Shown: in pieces, positions 24,421 through 33,363 of the stretch | Layout of the letters: the number at the start of each line of letters is the position of its first letter | Position numbering within the stretch: the stretch's first letter is position 1 | DNA from: Sphingosinicella sp041916975 | Lineage (GTDB): Bacteria > Pseudomonadota > Alphaproteobacteria > Sphingomonadales > Sphingomonadaceae | Direction: 5' to 3' | Assembly (NCBI RefSeq): GCF_041916975.1 | Contig: NZ_JAYRYK010000001.1 | Span: forward strand, 1,984,001-2,048,000 | Length of the DNA stretch: 64,000 nucleotides | Made by a program: the position numbers and the translations under genes | Notes under the pieces: model-generated | Databases searched by the model: none | What the model was told of the DNA's origin: nothing | Seen by the model: the letters and a program-made list of their open reading frames with translations, nothing else

Positions 24421-26043
24421 ATGGGAACGATCTTCGTCGGGGCGGCGGGCGACAAAAGGCTCGAACTCGATCTGAAACGCGCCAACCGGCACGGACTGAT
24501 CGCGGGCGCAACGGGCACCGGCAAGACGGTGAGCCTGCAGATCCTCGCCGAGGGCTTCTCGAAGGTCGGCGTGCCCGTGTTCATGGCCGACGTGAAGGGT
24601 GATCTCGCCGGGCTCGCGATGCCTGGTTCCGCGACGCACAAGGCGCACGCTGCGCTTCAGGAACGCGCCGCGAGCATGGGCGTCACCGATTATGCCTACG
24701 AGCCGTTCCCAGTGGTGTTCTGGGATTTGTTCGGCGAACAGGGTCACCCGGTGCGCACCACCGTCTCCGAGATGGGGCCGCTGCTGCTTTCCCGCCTGAT
24801 GGGGCTCAACGAGACGCAGGAAGGCGTGCTCACCATCGCGTTCCGCATCGCCGACGAGGAGCAGTTGATGCTGCTGGACCTCAAGGACCTGCAATCGATG
24901 CTGACATACGTGGCGGACAATGCCGCGACGATCGGCACGCGCTACGGCAACGTCACCAAGCCGAGCGTCGGCGCGATTCAGCGGCAGTTGCTGGTGCTGG
25001 AGAACGAGGGCGGTGCGCGCTTCTTTGCCGAGCCCGCGCTCGACGTGAAGGACTTCATGAAGGTCGGCGACGACGGCCGGGGGCAGGTGAACATCCTCGC
25101 CGCCGACAAGCTCATGCAGAGCCCGCGGCTTTATTCCACGTTCCTGCTGTGGCTGCTCTCCGAACTCTTCGAGGCGCTGCCCGAGGTGGGCGACCCCGAC
25201 CAGCCGAAGATGGTGTTCTTCTTCGACGAGGCGCATCTGCTGTTCGACGAGGCCCCGAAGGCGCTGCTCGAGAAGATCGAGCAGGTGGTGCGGCTGATTC
25301 GTTCGAAGGGGGTGGGCGTCTATTTCATCACGCAGAACCCGATCGACGTGCCCGAAGGCGTCGGCGGGCAGCTCGGCAACCGCATCCAGCACGCGCTCCG
25401 CGCTTTCACGCCGCGCGACCAGAAGGCGATCAAGGCCGCCGCCGAGACGTTCCGGGTCAATCCGGGGCTCGATGTGGTGACCGCGATCACCGAGCTGAAG
25501 GTGGGCGAAGCGCTCGTCTCACTGCTCGATCGCGACGGTGCGCCCGCGCCGGTGGAACGCGCCTTCATCCGCCCGCCCTGCTCGCGGCTCGGCCCGCTTA
25601 CCGAGCAGGAGCGCAAGGTCATGATCGCGAGTTCGCCGGTCGCAGGGCGCTACGAAGAGACGATCGATCGCGAATCGGCGTTCGAGATTCTGAAGGGGCG
25701 GGCCGAACAAGCATTGGAAGAGTCGGAGGCCGACGCCGAGACAAAGGCCGAAGCGAAATCATCGGGCGGACGCGGCGGCAGCTGGTCGAACAGCATCCTC
25801 GGCAAGATCGCCGGTGCGGTGATCGGCGCGTTCGTGGCGAAGAAGGCGCGCGACTTCGGGGATAGTCTCGCGGGCAAAAAGCCATCGCGCCGGAGCGCCT
25901 CCGCGACCTCGACCGCTGTCGGAACCGCGGGCAGCCAGATCGGCTACGAGATCGGCAAAGCGATCGCCGGCCCAATGGGCGGGCGCATCGGCCGCGGCGT
26001 GCTCGGCAGCTTCAGCCGCGGGATGGCGAAGAAGATCGGCTGA
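24421..26043 (+). CDS. HerA-like P-loop ATPase, DUF853 (YjgR) family
   Basis: A 540-residue cytoplasmic ATPase of the HerA/FtsK superfamily. Walker A GATGTGKT is at residues 29-36, Walker B MVFFFDEAHLLF near 262-273, and F-I-T-Q-N-P-I-D-V-P the sensor motif near 302. Ends in a Gly/Ser-rich region with S-I-L-G-K-I-A-G-A-V-I-G-A-F. ATG 24421 has GGGAG six bases before; the frame also has TTG 24415. The family's function is unknown. It is a stand-alone gene between the degP terminator and the convergent DUF3035 gene, with one base between the stops. Confidence 0.88.
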   Translation: MGTIFVGAAGDKRLELDLKRANRHGLIAGATGTGKTVSLQILAEGFSKVGVPVFMADVKGDLAGLAMPGSATHKAHAALQERAASMGVTDYAYEPFPVVFWDLFGEQGHPVRTTVSEMGPLLLSRLMGLNETQEGVLTIAFRIADEEQLMLLDLKDLQSMLTYVADNAATIGTRYGNVTKPSVGAIQRQLLVLENEGGARFFAEPALDVKDFMKVGDDGRGQVNILAADKLMQSPRLYSTFLLWLLSELFEALPEVGDPDQPKMVFFFDEAHLLFDEAPKALLEKIEQVVRLIRSKGVGVYFITQNPIDVPEGVGGQLGNRIQHALRAFTPRDQKAIKAAAETFRVNPGLDVVTAITELKVGEALVSLLDRDGAPAPVERAFIRPPCSRLGPLTEQERKVMIASSPVAGRYEETIDRESAFEILKGRAEQALEESEADAETKAEAKSSGGRGGSWSNSILGKIAGAVIGAFVAKKARDFGDSLAGKKPSRRSASATSTAVGTAGSQIGYEIGKAIAGPMGGRIGRGVLGSFSRGMAKKIG

Positions 26044-26044
26044 C

Positions 26045-26470
26045 CTAGATAGAAGCGCTCGCCGTCGCGGGGTCGGTGTTGCCCGGCTGCGCGTCGATGA
26101 TCGTTTTCAGGAGCGCGCCCTTGTTGACGACCTCCGTGGCAGGATCGCCCGCCGTGGAGCGCGCCGACGGATCGGGGCGCGCGGCGCCTGCGTCATCGAG
26201 CAGCTTCTGTTCGCCGGCCGATTTCGGGGCCGGGCGCACGCCGGGGCCGAACAGCGCTTCCATCGCCTGCGTCTGCGCGTCGGTTTCCATCGGGCGCGGC
26301 GCACCGGGGCGCGGCGGCGCGAGGTTGTAGTCCGGCGGCACGACGAGCGGCGCAGCGCGGCCGATGGCGAACTCGTCCGGCGCATCACGCCCGAAGATGC
26401 CGCTGCTGCCGCAGGCGGAAAGGCCAAGCGCCGTGATCGCCACAAGAGCGGCGCGCGTCAGGGAAGACAT
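26045..26470 (-). CDS. DUF3035 lipoprotein
   Basis: A 141-residue lipoprotein with signal sequence and lipobox LSAC near residue 20. It has the P-D-E-F-A-I-G-R-A-A-P-L-V-V-P-P-D-Y-N-L-A-P-P-R-P-G segment that defines DUF3035 and is shared by many alphaproteobacterial proteins. Function unknown. ATG 26470 follows GGAG. It sits 16 bases after lspA, the signal peptidase that would process its own lipobox, and is probably in the ribF-ileS-lspA transcript. Confidence 0.87.
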   Translation of the reverse strand: MSSLTRAALVAITALGLSACGSSGIFGRDAPDEFAIGRAAPLVVPPDYNLAPPRPGAPRPMETDAQTQAMEALFGPGVRPAPKSAGEQKLLDDAGAARPDPSARSTAGDPATEVVNKGALLKTIIDAQPGNTDPATASASI

Positions 26471-26486
26471 GCTTTTCAACTCCACT

Positions 26487-26966
26487 TCATTCTGCTGCCG
26501 CAGACTTGCGTTCGAAGAACGCGCGCAGCAACAGGATTGCGACACCTATCGTAATCGCCGCGTCGGCGACATTGAAGACATAAAAGCTCCACGTCCCCAC
26601 GTGGACGTGCACGAAATCGACGACGTAGCCGAAACGCACGCGATCGACGATGTTGCCGAGCGCCCCGCCGAGCACGAGCGCGAGCGCGAGAATGTCGATG
26701 CGGTTCGCTTCCTTGCGCATCCACCACGCGACACCCGCGGCGATGAGCGCGGTGACGCCGGTGAGAATCCAACGCTCCTTCGCGCCGTCCGCCTGGAGCA
26801 GCCCCATCGAGACGCCGCGATTTTCAACCCATGTGAGGCTGAGCACCGGCAGCAGGTTGATGCTGCCCTTCGCCTGCAGGCCGATGCCGGCAATGATCCA
26901 CAGCTTCACGAGCTGATCGACGACGAAAATCGCCGCCGCGACGAGATAGCCCTTCGCCGCCGTCAC
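26487..26966 (-). CDS. lspA: Lipoprotein signal peptidase II
   Basis: A 159-residue inner-membrane aspartyl protease that cleaves prolipoproteins. It has four hydrophobic helices and the catalytic Asp pair in the patterns G-N-I-V-D-R (Asp near 112) and F-N-V-A-D-A-A-I (Asp near 137), as well as E-N-R-G-V-S-M-G-L. GTG 26966 overlaps the ileS stop (GTGA), so translation is coupled to ileS; this ileS-lspA order is widespread. No other start fits the first helix as well. Confidence 0.92.
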   Translation of the reverse strand: MTAAKGYLVAAAIFVVDQLVKLWIIAGIGLQAKGSINLLPVLSLTWVENRGVSMGLLQADGAKERWILTGVTALIAAGVAWWMRKEANRIDILALALVLGGALGNIVDRVRFGYVVDFVHVHVGTWSFYVFNVADAAITIGVAILLLRAFFERKSAAAE

Positions 26967-29803
26967 GCGAGAACCTCCCCGCAGCGCACGCAGAGCTCGG
27001 TCGCGGGATCGACATCGCCGGTGTGACGCCAGCAGCGGGCGCACTTCTCGGCTTCGGTGCGCGTGACCACGGTGACGTCGCCGCCGTATTCGACCGCGCT
27101 GACGATCGAGACCTCGGCGAAGTCGGCGGCCGAGATGCCCGCGACTTCGGGGAGGCGCACGACAGCCTCGTTCGAAGAGCGGATCGTCTTTTCACGGCGG
27201 AACGGCTCGATCGCTTCGGTGACGCTTTCGCGCGCCGCGCGGATCGTCGCCCACTTCTGCCCAAGCGCCGCATTCAGCCACGCCGCATCGATCTCCGGCC
27301 AATCGAGCAGGTGCACCGAGCCGTCTTCGCTCGGGAAGCGGGCCTGCCAGGTTTCCTCGGCGGTGAACACGAGCACCGGCGCGAACCAGCGGGTGAGCGC
27401 GTGGAAGAGCGTATCCATCACCGTGCGGCAGGCGCGTCGTTTCGGTGACGTCACGGCGTCACAATAGAGGCTGTCCTTGCGCACATCGAAGTAGAAGGCG
27501 CTGAGGTCGTGGACGCAGAACGCCTGCAAAGCGGTCACGTAGCGCGTGAAGTCGTAGTCGTTCACGCACTGGCGCAGCTCGTCGCCGAGTTCGGCGAGGC
27601 GGTGCAGCACCCAGCGTTCCAGCTCCGGCATGTCGGCCGCCGCGATGCGCTCGGCCTCGTCGAAGCCGTCGAGCGCGCCGAGGAGATAGCGGAAGGTGTT
27701 GCGGACCTTGCGGTAGGCATCGGTCATGCCGCGCATGATTTCCGGGCCGATGCGGTGATCCTCGCGCCAGTCGACGTTCACCGCCCACAGGCGCAGCACG
27801 TCGCCGCCGCTTTCGCCAATCACTTTGTTGGGATCGATGGTGTTGCCGAGGCTCTTCGACATCTTGCGGCCCGACGCATCGAGCGTGAAACCGTGCGTGA
27901 CGACCGCATCGTAAGGCGCGCGGCCGCGCGTGACGCAGGATTGCAGCAGCGAGGACTGGAACCAGCCGCGATGCTGGTCCGACCCTTCGAGATAGAGGTC
28001 GGCGGGCCAGCGCAGATCGGGCCAGCGGCCCGATTCGAGCACGAAGGCGTGCGTGCAGCCCGAATCGAACCACACGTCGAGAATGTCGCCGATGCGCTCG
28101 TAATCGTCCGCCTTGTAGCGATCCCCGAGGAAGACCTGCGGATCGGTGCCCGTCCACGCATCGACACCCTCGGCGCGGACCGCAGCGACGATGCGGGCGC
28201 TGACCTCCGCGTCGACGAGATATTCGCCAGTCTGCCGGTGCACGAACAGCGTAATCGGCACGCCCCACGCGCGCTGGCGCGAGAGCACCCAGTCCGGCCG
28301 CCCGGCGACCATCGCGCCGATGCGGTTTGCGCCGCGCTCCGGCACCCAGCGCACGCGCTCGATCTCCGCCATCGCGGTTTCGCGGAGCGTGCGGCCCTCA
28401 CCCTGCGCGCTGCGGATGTCGGCTTCGGTCTTGCAGAGCGGGATCTGCGGATCGATCGGCTTGTCCATCGGCACGAACCACTGCGGCGTGCAGCGGAAGA
28501 TCACCTTGGCCTTGGAACGCCACGAGTGGGGGTAGGAGTGTGGGTAATCCGCCGACGCCGCGAGCAGCGCGCCGACCTCTTTCAGCGCCGTGCACACGGG
28601 ACCGTCCGGCGCGTTCACCTTGTAGACGTGATTGCCGCCGACGACCGGCCAATCCGCCTGATAGGTGCCGTCCGGCCCCACCACGAACTTCGGCTCGATC
28701 CCGTTCGCCTTGCACAGCCAGAAGTCGTCCTCGCCGTGGTCCGGGGCCATGTGGACGATACCCGTACCAGTATCGGTGGTGACGAAATCACCGGGGAGGA
28801 GCGGGCGCGGCTCAGCAAAGAAACCGCCGAGATGGTGCCACGGGTGACGGGCGACGGCGCCTTCCAGCGTTGAGCCCTTAATGCCCACGTGAAGCGGTTT
28901 CAGGTTATATTTCATACGGCTCGAAAGGCCGTCACGAAGATCGAAAGCGGCGACTACGTATTTCCCACGTAGACTCGTATCGTTGTGCTCAATCGGGTCG
29001 CCGATCTGGAACACTGCGTACTCAACATCCGGCCCATACGCCAAAGCCCGATTCACCGGGATTGTCCAAGGCGTCGTCGTCCAGATCACCGCGTACGCGC
29101 CGACCAGCTCCGGCGCGTTCGGCGCCTCGGTGATCTCGAACGCCACGTCCACCTGTGTGGAGACGATGTCCTCGTATTCGACCTCGGCTTCGGCGAGCGC
29201 GGTCTTTTCAACCGGCGACCACATCACCGGCTTCGCGCCGCGGTAAAGTTGGCCGCTTTCCGCCACCTTGAGCAGCTCGGCGACGATGATCGATTCCGCC
29301 TGGAAATCCATCGTGAGGTAGGGATTGTCCCAATCGCCGTTGATGCCGAGGCGCTTCAGCTGCTCGCGCTGGCGGTTCACCCAGTTCTGCGCGTAGGCGC
29401 GACATTCGGCGCGGAAGGCCTTGGGGTCGACCTCGTCCTTGTTCTTGCCCTTCTTGCGGTATTCCTCCTCGACCTTCCATTCGATCGGAAGCCCGTGGCA
29501 ATCCCAGCCCGGAACATAGGGCGCATCCTTGCCGAGCAGCGTCTGCGTGCGGACGACCATGTCTTTCAGCACGTGGTTCAGCGCGTGGCCGATGTGCATG
29601 TCGCCGTTCGCGTAGGGCGGGCCATCGTGGAGGACGAACTTTTCGCGGCCCTTCCGCTCGGCGCGGAGGCGCTTGTAGAAGTCGAGGCCCTGCCAGCGGG
29701 CGAGCCATTTCGGCTCCGCCTCGGCAAGTCCGGCCTTCATCGGGAAATCGGTCTTCGGCAGGAAGACGGTGTCGCGGTAGTCTTTACGGGTATCGTCGCT
29801 CAT
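26963..29803 (-). CDS. ileS: Isoleucyl-tRNA synthetase
   Basis: A 946-residue class I synthetase that charges tRNA-Ile and edits valine. The HIGH-type motif HIGHALNH is near residues 68-75, KMSKSLGN near 645-652, and the C-terminal zinc knuckle CARCWRHTG...CVRC closes the protein. ATG 29803 gives a standard N-terminus; ATG 29812 would add three residues and also has a plausible ribosome-binding site. It lies between ribF and lspA, with 14 bases from the ribF stop, as in many proteobacteria. Confidence 0.95.
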   Translation of the reverse strand: MSDDTRKDYRDTVFLPKTDFPMKAGLAEAEPKWLARWQGLDFYKRLRAERKGREKFVLHDGPPYANGDMHIGHALNHVLKDMVVRTQTLLGKDAPYVPGWDCHGLPIEWKVEEEYRKKGKNKDEVDPKAFRAECRAYAQNWVNRQREQLKRLGINGDWDNPYLTMDFQAESIIVAELLKVAESGQLYRGAKPVMWSPVEKTALAEAEVEYEDIVSTQVDVAFEITEAPNAPELVGAYAVIWTTTPWTIPVNRALAYGPDVEYAVFQIGDPIEHNDTSLRGKYVVAAFDLRDGLSSRMKYNLKPLHVGIKGSTLEGAVARHPWHHLGGFFAEPRPLLPGDFVTTDTGTGIVHMAPDHGEDDFWLCKANGIEPKFVVGPDGTYQADWPVVGGNHVYKVNAPDGPVCTALKEVGALLAASADYPHSYPHSWRSKAKVIFRCTPQWFVPMDKPIDPQIPLCKTEADIRSAQGEGRTLRETAMAEIERVRWVPERGANRIGAMVAGRPDWVLSRQRAWGVPITLFVHRQTGEYLVDAEVSARIVAAVRAEGVDAWTGTDPQVFLGDRYKADDYERIGDILDVWFDSGCTHAFVLESGRWPDLRWPADLYLEGSDQHRGWFQSSLLQSCVTRGRAPYDAVVTHGFTLDASGRKMSKSLGNTIDPNKVIGESGGDVLRLWAVNVDWREDHRIGPEIMRGMTDAYRKVRNTFRYLLGALDGFDEAERIAAADMPELERWVLHRLAELGDELRQCVNDYDFTRYVTALQAFCVHDLSAFYFDVRKDSLYCDAVTSPKRRACRTVMDTLFHALTRWFAPVLVFTAEETWQARFPSEDGSVHLLDWPEIDAAWLNAALGQKWATIRAARESVTEAIEPFRREKTIRSSNEAVVRLPEVAGISAADFAEVSIVSAVEYGGDVTVVTRTEAEKCARCWRHTGDVDPATELCVRCGEVLA

Positions 29804-29817
29804 ATCGGGCATACGCC

Positions 29818-30747
29818 CTAGAGCAGCGCAGCGCGCGCGTCCACGATATCCTTGGCGATCTGGGCCTTCAGCACGTCCAGGCTGGCGAGTTTCATTTCCG
29901 GGCGCAGATGCGCGATCAGCTCGGTCTCGATGGTCTGCCCATAGAGATCGCCCGCATAATCGAACAGGTGGACTTCGAGCAGTTCCTTCGGCGGCGTGAA
30001 CATCGGGCGGATGCCGAGATTCGCGACGCCTTCCACGACGCGCCCGTCCTCCAGCCGGCAGCGCACGGCATAGATGCCGTAGGCGGGACGGACATAGTCG
30101 CCGCCGATCGCGACGTTCGCCGTCGGCACGTCGATCGTGCGACCGCGCTTGTCGCCATGCTCCACGACCCCGCGAATGGCGAAAGGGCGGCCCATCAGCG
30201 CGGCGGCCTCTCGGCAATGCCCAGCCTGCAGCGCGGCGCGCGCGCGCGTGGAGGAGATGATCGCCGCGCCATCGTCGCGCACAGGCGCGACGGTCTCGGG
30301 GATGAGGCCGTGGGCGGCGCCCAGTTCAAGCAGCTTCGCCGTGTCGCCGCTGGCGCCGCGTCCGAAGGTGAAATCCTCGCCGGTGACGGAGCCGGTGAGG
30401 CCGAGGCGCCCGACGAGAACGCCGGATACGAATTCATCGGCCGGGAGCGCCGCGAACGCCGCATCGAAACGCAGCACCACGGCGGCATCCATGCCGAAGG
30501 ATTCGAGAAGATCGAGCTTCTGGTCGGTCGTCGTCAGCGCGAAGGGCGGCGATTGCGGGCGGAACAGTCGCGCCGGGTGCGGATCGAAGGTGAGCGCGAG
30601 CGCGGGCAGGCCTTCGGCGCGCGCGCGATCCAACGCCCGCCCGACCACCGCCTGATGGCCGATGTGAAAACCATCGAAATTGCCGATCGCCGCGACGCCG
30701 CCGCGCAGGGCTTCGGCAAGCGGCGCATCCCCCGTGATGCGTTTCAT
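29818..30747 (-). CDS. ribF: Bifunctional riboflavin kinase/FMN adenylyltransferase
   Basis: A 309-residue enzyme that makes FMN and FAD from riboflavin. The N-terminal FAD synthetase nucleotidyltransferase domain has IGNFDGFHIGHQ (about residues 21-32), TFDPHPARLF near 54-63 and GEDFTFGRGASGD. The C-terminal riboflavin kinase domain has G-H-G-D-K-R-G-R-T-I-D-V-P-T-A-N and Y-G-I-Y-A-V. The product FAD may serve several flavoproteins, but that is a general inference. It is the first gene of the ribF-ileS-lspA-DUF3035 row, 24 bases downstream of the dipeptidase. Confidence 0.94.
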   Translation of the reverse strand: MKRITGDAPLAEALRGGVAAIGNFDGFHIGHQAVVGRALDRARAEGLPALALTFDPHPARLFRPQSPPFALTTTDQKLDLLESFGMDAAVVLRFDAAFAALPADEFVSGVLVGRLGLTGSVTGEDFTFGRGASGDTAKLLELGAAHGLIPETVAPVRDDGAAIISSTRARAALQAGHCREAAALMGRPFAIRGVVEHGDKRGRTIDVPTANVAIGGDYVRPAYGIYAVRCRLEDGRVVEGVANLGIRPMFTPPKELLEVHLFDYAGDLYGQTIETELIAHLRPEMKLASLDVLKAQIAKDIVDARAALL

Positions 30748-30771
30748 GGCCGCTCTGCTATCCCGCCCGGC

Positions 30772-31929
30772 CTAGCGCGGCAAGGTGGCGCGGAGTACGC
30801 GGAGCACGTTGCCGCCCATTGCCTTCCGGATTTCGCCTTCGGTGAAGCCTTGATCGATCAGCGCCTGGGTGACCGCCGGCAGGTGCGCGGCATCGACGCC
30901 CACGGTCGTCGCGCCGTCCCAGTCCGATCCGAGCGCGACATGATCGATGCCGACGAGGTCGCGCACGTGCCGCATCGCACGCGCCGTCGCCTGCGGGGTC
31001 GGCTCGCACACAGCGGCATCCCAGAAACCGATGCCGACGACGCCGCCGGTTGCGGCGATACCCCTGATTTCCTCGTCGGTAAGATTGCGGTTGGTGTTGC
31101 ACGTCGCCTTGACGCCGCCGTGGCTGTAGACGACCGGCTTCGTCACCAGCTTCAGCGCCTCTGCCACGGTCTTGTGGCTGGCGTGGGCGAGATCGACGAC
31201 CATGCCCTTCGCCTCCATGCGGCGGATGACGTCGCGGCCGAGCGGGGTGAGCCCACCCTTTTCAAGTCCGTGCATCGAGCCTGCGACTTCATTGTCGAAG
31301 AAGTGCGTGAGGCCCGCCATGCGGTAGCCCGCATCGAAGAGCACATCGACGTTGCCGAGCTTGCCTTCGAGGTTCTGCAGCCCTTCGATCGAAAGCAGCG
31401 CGCCGGTCGCGGTCCTGTCTGCAAGCAGCGCATCGAGATCGCGGACGGTCTGCACGAGCCGGTAGCCCTTCGCGCGCTGCATCCGCTCGGCGTGCCAGAG
31501 CGAACGCTGGAGCAACGAATCCCACGTGCGCGGCGGCTGGAGCTGCGCGATGGCGAGCATGGTGATGTTGTCGGTATCGGCGCCGTTCGCCTCGTAATTC
31601 TGGCCCTTCGGCGTCTTGGTGACGGAGGAGAACACCTGCAGCTTGACGTTGCCGTCCTGAAGCCGCGGCAGATCGACGTGGCCACGCTCGGCACGCGCTT
31701 CGGGATCGCGTTTCCAGAGCAGCGTGTCGGAATGAAGGTCAGCGATCACGAGCCGGTCGTGGAGTGCCTGCGCGGCGGGGCTCACGGTCCATTCGCCCGA
31801 CCCCGCGATGCGGTTCATCGACCGCTCCGCGATGCCCGGCGCGAGGCCGAAGAACAGCACGGCGGCGAGCACGACCAGCGCCGCCACGATCCACGGCCAG
31901 CGCCGCCTGCGCACCTTCGCCTTCGCCAT
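30772..31929 (-). CDS. Membrane-anchored dipeptidase, peptidase family M19
   Basis: A 385-residue renal-dipeptidase-like zinc hydrolase. It has an N-terminal membrane anchor (about residues 12-33), then the metal-binding H-x-D in ADLHSDT, the bridging Glu in SIEGLQN, T-H-F-F-D-N, and DLAHASH and Y-S-H-G-G-V segments. The active site would be periplasmic. ATG 31929 overlaps the folA stop (TGATG); TTG 31932 is less likely. It is co-transcribed with thyA-folA and may continue into ribF. A second, exported M19 dipeptidase is encoded at 44.8-46.1 kb. Confidence 0.9.
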   Translation of the reverse strand: MAKAKVRRRRWPWIVAALVVLAAVLFFGLAPGIAERSMNRIAGSGEWTVSPAAQALHDRLVIADLHSDTLLWKRDPEARAERGHVDLPRLQDGNVKLQVFSSVTKTPKGQNYEANGADTDNITMLAIAQLQPPRTWDSLLQRSLWHAERMQRAKGYRLVQTVRDLDALLADRTATGALLSIEGLQNLEGKLGNVDVLFDAGYRMAGLTHFFDNEVAGSMHGLEKGGLTPLGRDVIRRMEAKGMVVDLAHASHKTVAEALKLVTKPVVYSHGGVKATCNTNRNLTDEEIRGIAATGGVVGIGFWDAAVCEPTPQATARAMRHVRDLVGIDHVALGSDWDGATTVGVDAAHLPAVTQALIDQGFTEGEIRKAMGGNVLRVLRATLPR

Positions 31930-32444
31930 CAAGCCGCCTCCAGCGTCACGAAATCAAAGGCGGGGTGCGTCTCCCCCGCCGGATGAACTTCGCGGAAGGT
32001 CTCACGCCAGCGCGCGGGATCAAGCTCTGGAAAATAGGTATCGCCTTCGGGCGCGGCGTGGATTTCAGTGAGCTCGATGCGCGTCGCGAAGGGCAGCGCC
32101 TGCGCATAGATTTCCGCGCCGCCCACCACCATGATCGCATCGGCGCGCGTGCGCGGATCAAGCCCCGCTGCCGCAATCGCTTCGGCGAGGTTCGGCACCA
32201 CAGTCACGCCGTCGGCCTGCCAGCCCGGCTGGCGCGTCAGCACGATATTGTGGCGACCGGGGAGCGGCTTTCCGATCGATTCGAAGGTCTTGCGGCCCAT
32301 GATGACGGGCTTTCCCACCGTGATCCGCTTGAAGCGCTTCAGGTCTTCGGAAAGATGCCACGGCATCGCGCCGTCCTTCCCGATCACTCGGTTGTCGGCA
32401 CGCGCAACGACGAGAACAATGTCCGGCCTGTACGTGGGGGTCAC
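31929..32444 (-). CDS. folA: Dihydrofolate reductase
   Basis: A 171-residue enzyme that reduces dihydrofolate with NADPH, restoring the folate used by ThyA. Signatures: VIGKDGAMPWHLSEDLKRFK (about residues 19-38, with the conserved W30-equivalent), VIMGRKTFESIG, LPGRHNIVLTR and VVGGAEIY. The GTG start at 32444 overlaps the thyA stop as GTGA. The thyA-folA arrangement and coupling link synthesis of dTMP to regeneration of tetrahydrofolate. Confidence 0.94.
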   Translation of the reverse strand: MTPTYRPDIVLVVARADNRVIGKDGAMPWHLSEDLKRFKRITVGKPVIMGRKTFESIGKPLPGRHNIVLTRQPGWQADGVTVVPNLAEAIAAAGLDPRTRADAIMVVGGAEIYAQALPFATRIELTEIHAAPEGDTYFPELDPARWRETFREVHPAGETHPAFDFVTLEAA

Positions 32445-33235
32445 ACCGCCACCGGCGCCTTGATGTGCGGGTGCGCTTCATAGCCGACGAGTTCGAAGTC
32501 TTCGTAGCGGAAGCCGAAGATGTCCTTCACGTCCGGGTTGATGCGCATTTCGGGGAGCGCCATCGGGCGGCGCGTCAGCTGCAGATCGGCCTGATCGAGG
32601 TGATTGAGGTACAGGTGCGCGTCACCGAAGCTGTGGATGAATTCGCCCGGTTTCAGCCCCGTCACCTGCGCCATCATCTGTGTGAGGAGCGCGTAGGAGG
32701 CGATGTTGAAGGGCACGCCGAGGAACACGTCGGCGCTGCGCTGGTAGAGCTGGCAGGAGAGCCGGCCCTCGGCGACGTAGAACTGGAACAGGCAGTGGCA
32801 GGGCGGCAGCGCCATGCTGTCCACCTCCGCGACGTTCCATGCCGATACGATGAGGCGGCGCGATTCGGGATTGCGGCGGATCATCTCGACGAGGTTCGAA
32901 ATCTGATCGATCACGCGCCCGTCCGGCGTTTCCCAGCGGCGCCACTGCTTGCCATAGACGGGGCCGAGCTCGCCTTCGCTGTCCGCCCAGTCATCCCAGA
33001 TCGAGACGCCGTTCGCTTTCAGGTAGCCGATGTTGGTGTCGCCCGCGAGGAACCAGAGCAATTCGTGCACGATCGATTTCAGGTGCAGCTTCTTCGTCGT
33101 CAGCATCGGGAAGCCGTCGGCGAGATCGAAGCGCATCTGGTGCCCGAAAACGCTGAGCGTGCCGGTGCCGGTGCGGTCGCCGCGCTCCGTGCCGTGACGG
33201 CGGACGCGGGCGAGAAGATCGAGATATTGCTGCAT
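32441..33235 (-). CDS. thyA: Thymidylate synthase
   Basis: A 264-residue enzyme, exactly the length of the E. coli protein, that methylates dUMP. The catalytic Cys is in ALPPCHCLFQFYV (near residue 146), with R-T-G-T-G-T near 21, R-R-L-I-V-S-A-W-N and Y-Q-R-S-A-D-V-F-L-G-V-P-F-N present. ATG 33235 has no obvious Shine-Dalgarno site immediately before it. The frame is open farther upstream but crosses the divergent gene. First gene of thyA-folA-dipeptidase. Confidence 0.95.
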   Translation of the reverse strand: MQQYLDLLARVRRHGTERGDRTGTGTLSVFGHQMRFDLADGFPMLTTKKLHLKSIVHELLWFLAGDTNIGYLKANGVSIWDDWADSEGELGPVYGKQWRRWETPDGRVIDQISNLVEMIRRNPESRRLIVSAWNVAEVDSMALPPCHCLFQFYVAEGRLSCQLYQRSADVFLGVPFNIASYALLTQMMAQVTGLKPGEFIHSFGDAHLYLNHLDQADLQLTRRPMALPEMRINPDVKDIFGFRYEDFELVGYEAHPHIKAPVAV

Positions 33236-33278
33236 GGGGAGAGATATACGCCGGGGAAGGGCGCTTGGCGAGCACCAC

Positions 33279-33301
33279 AAATCCTTCAAAATTAAGGACT
33301 T
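33279..33301. promoter_or_regulatory. A/T-rich inverted repeat between thyA and the NfrB-like gene
   Basis: AAATCCTT-CAAAATT-AAGGACTT is an 8-bp dyad with one mismatch in the 128-base divergent gap. It is A/T-rich in a G+C-rich region, so it may be part of the divergent promoters or an operator. Confidence 0.35.
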
Positions 33302-33363
33302 GCCGAATCGATGCGAACAGCTTTCATTACGGACGCGTTTCTGAACGGGGGGATCGTTCAGCC

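Noticed and set aside
29908..31986. A 692-codon plus-strand frame opposite ribF and the dipeptidase
   Set aside because: Antisense shadow of well-supported genes with no ribosome-binding site or domain.
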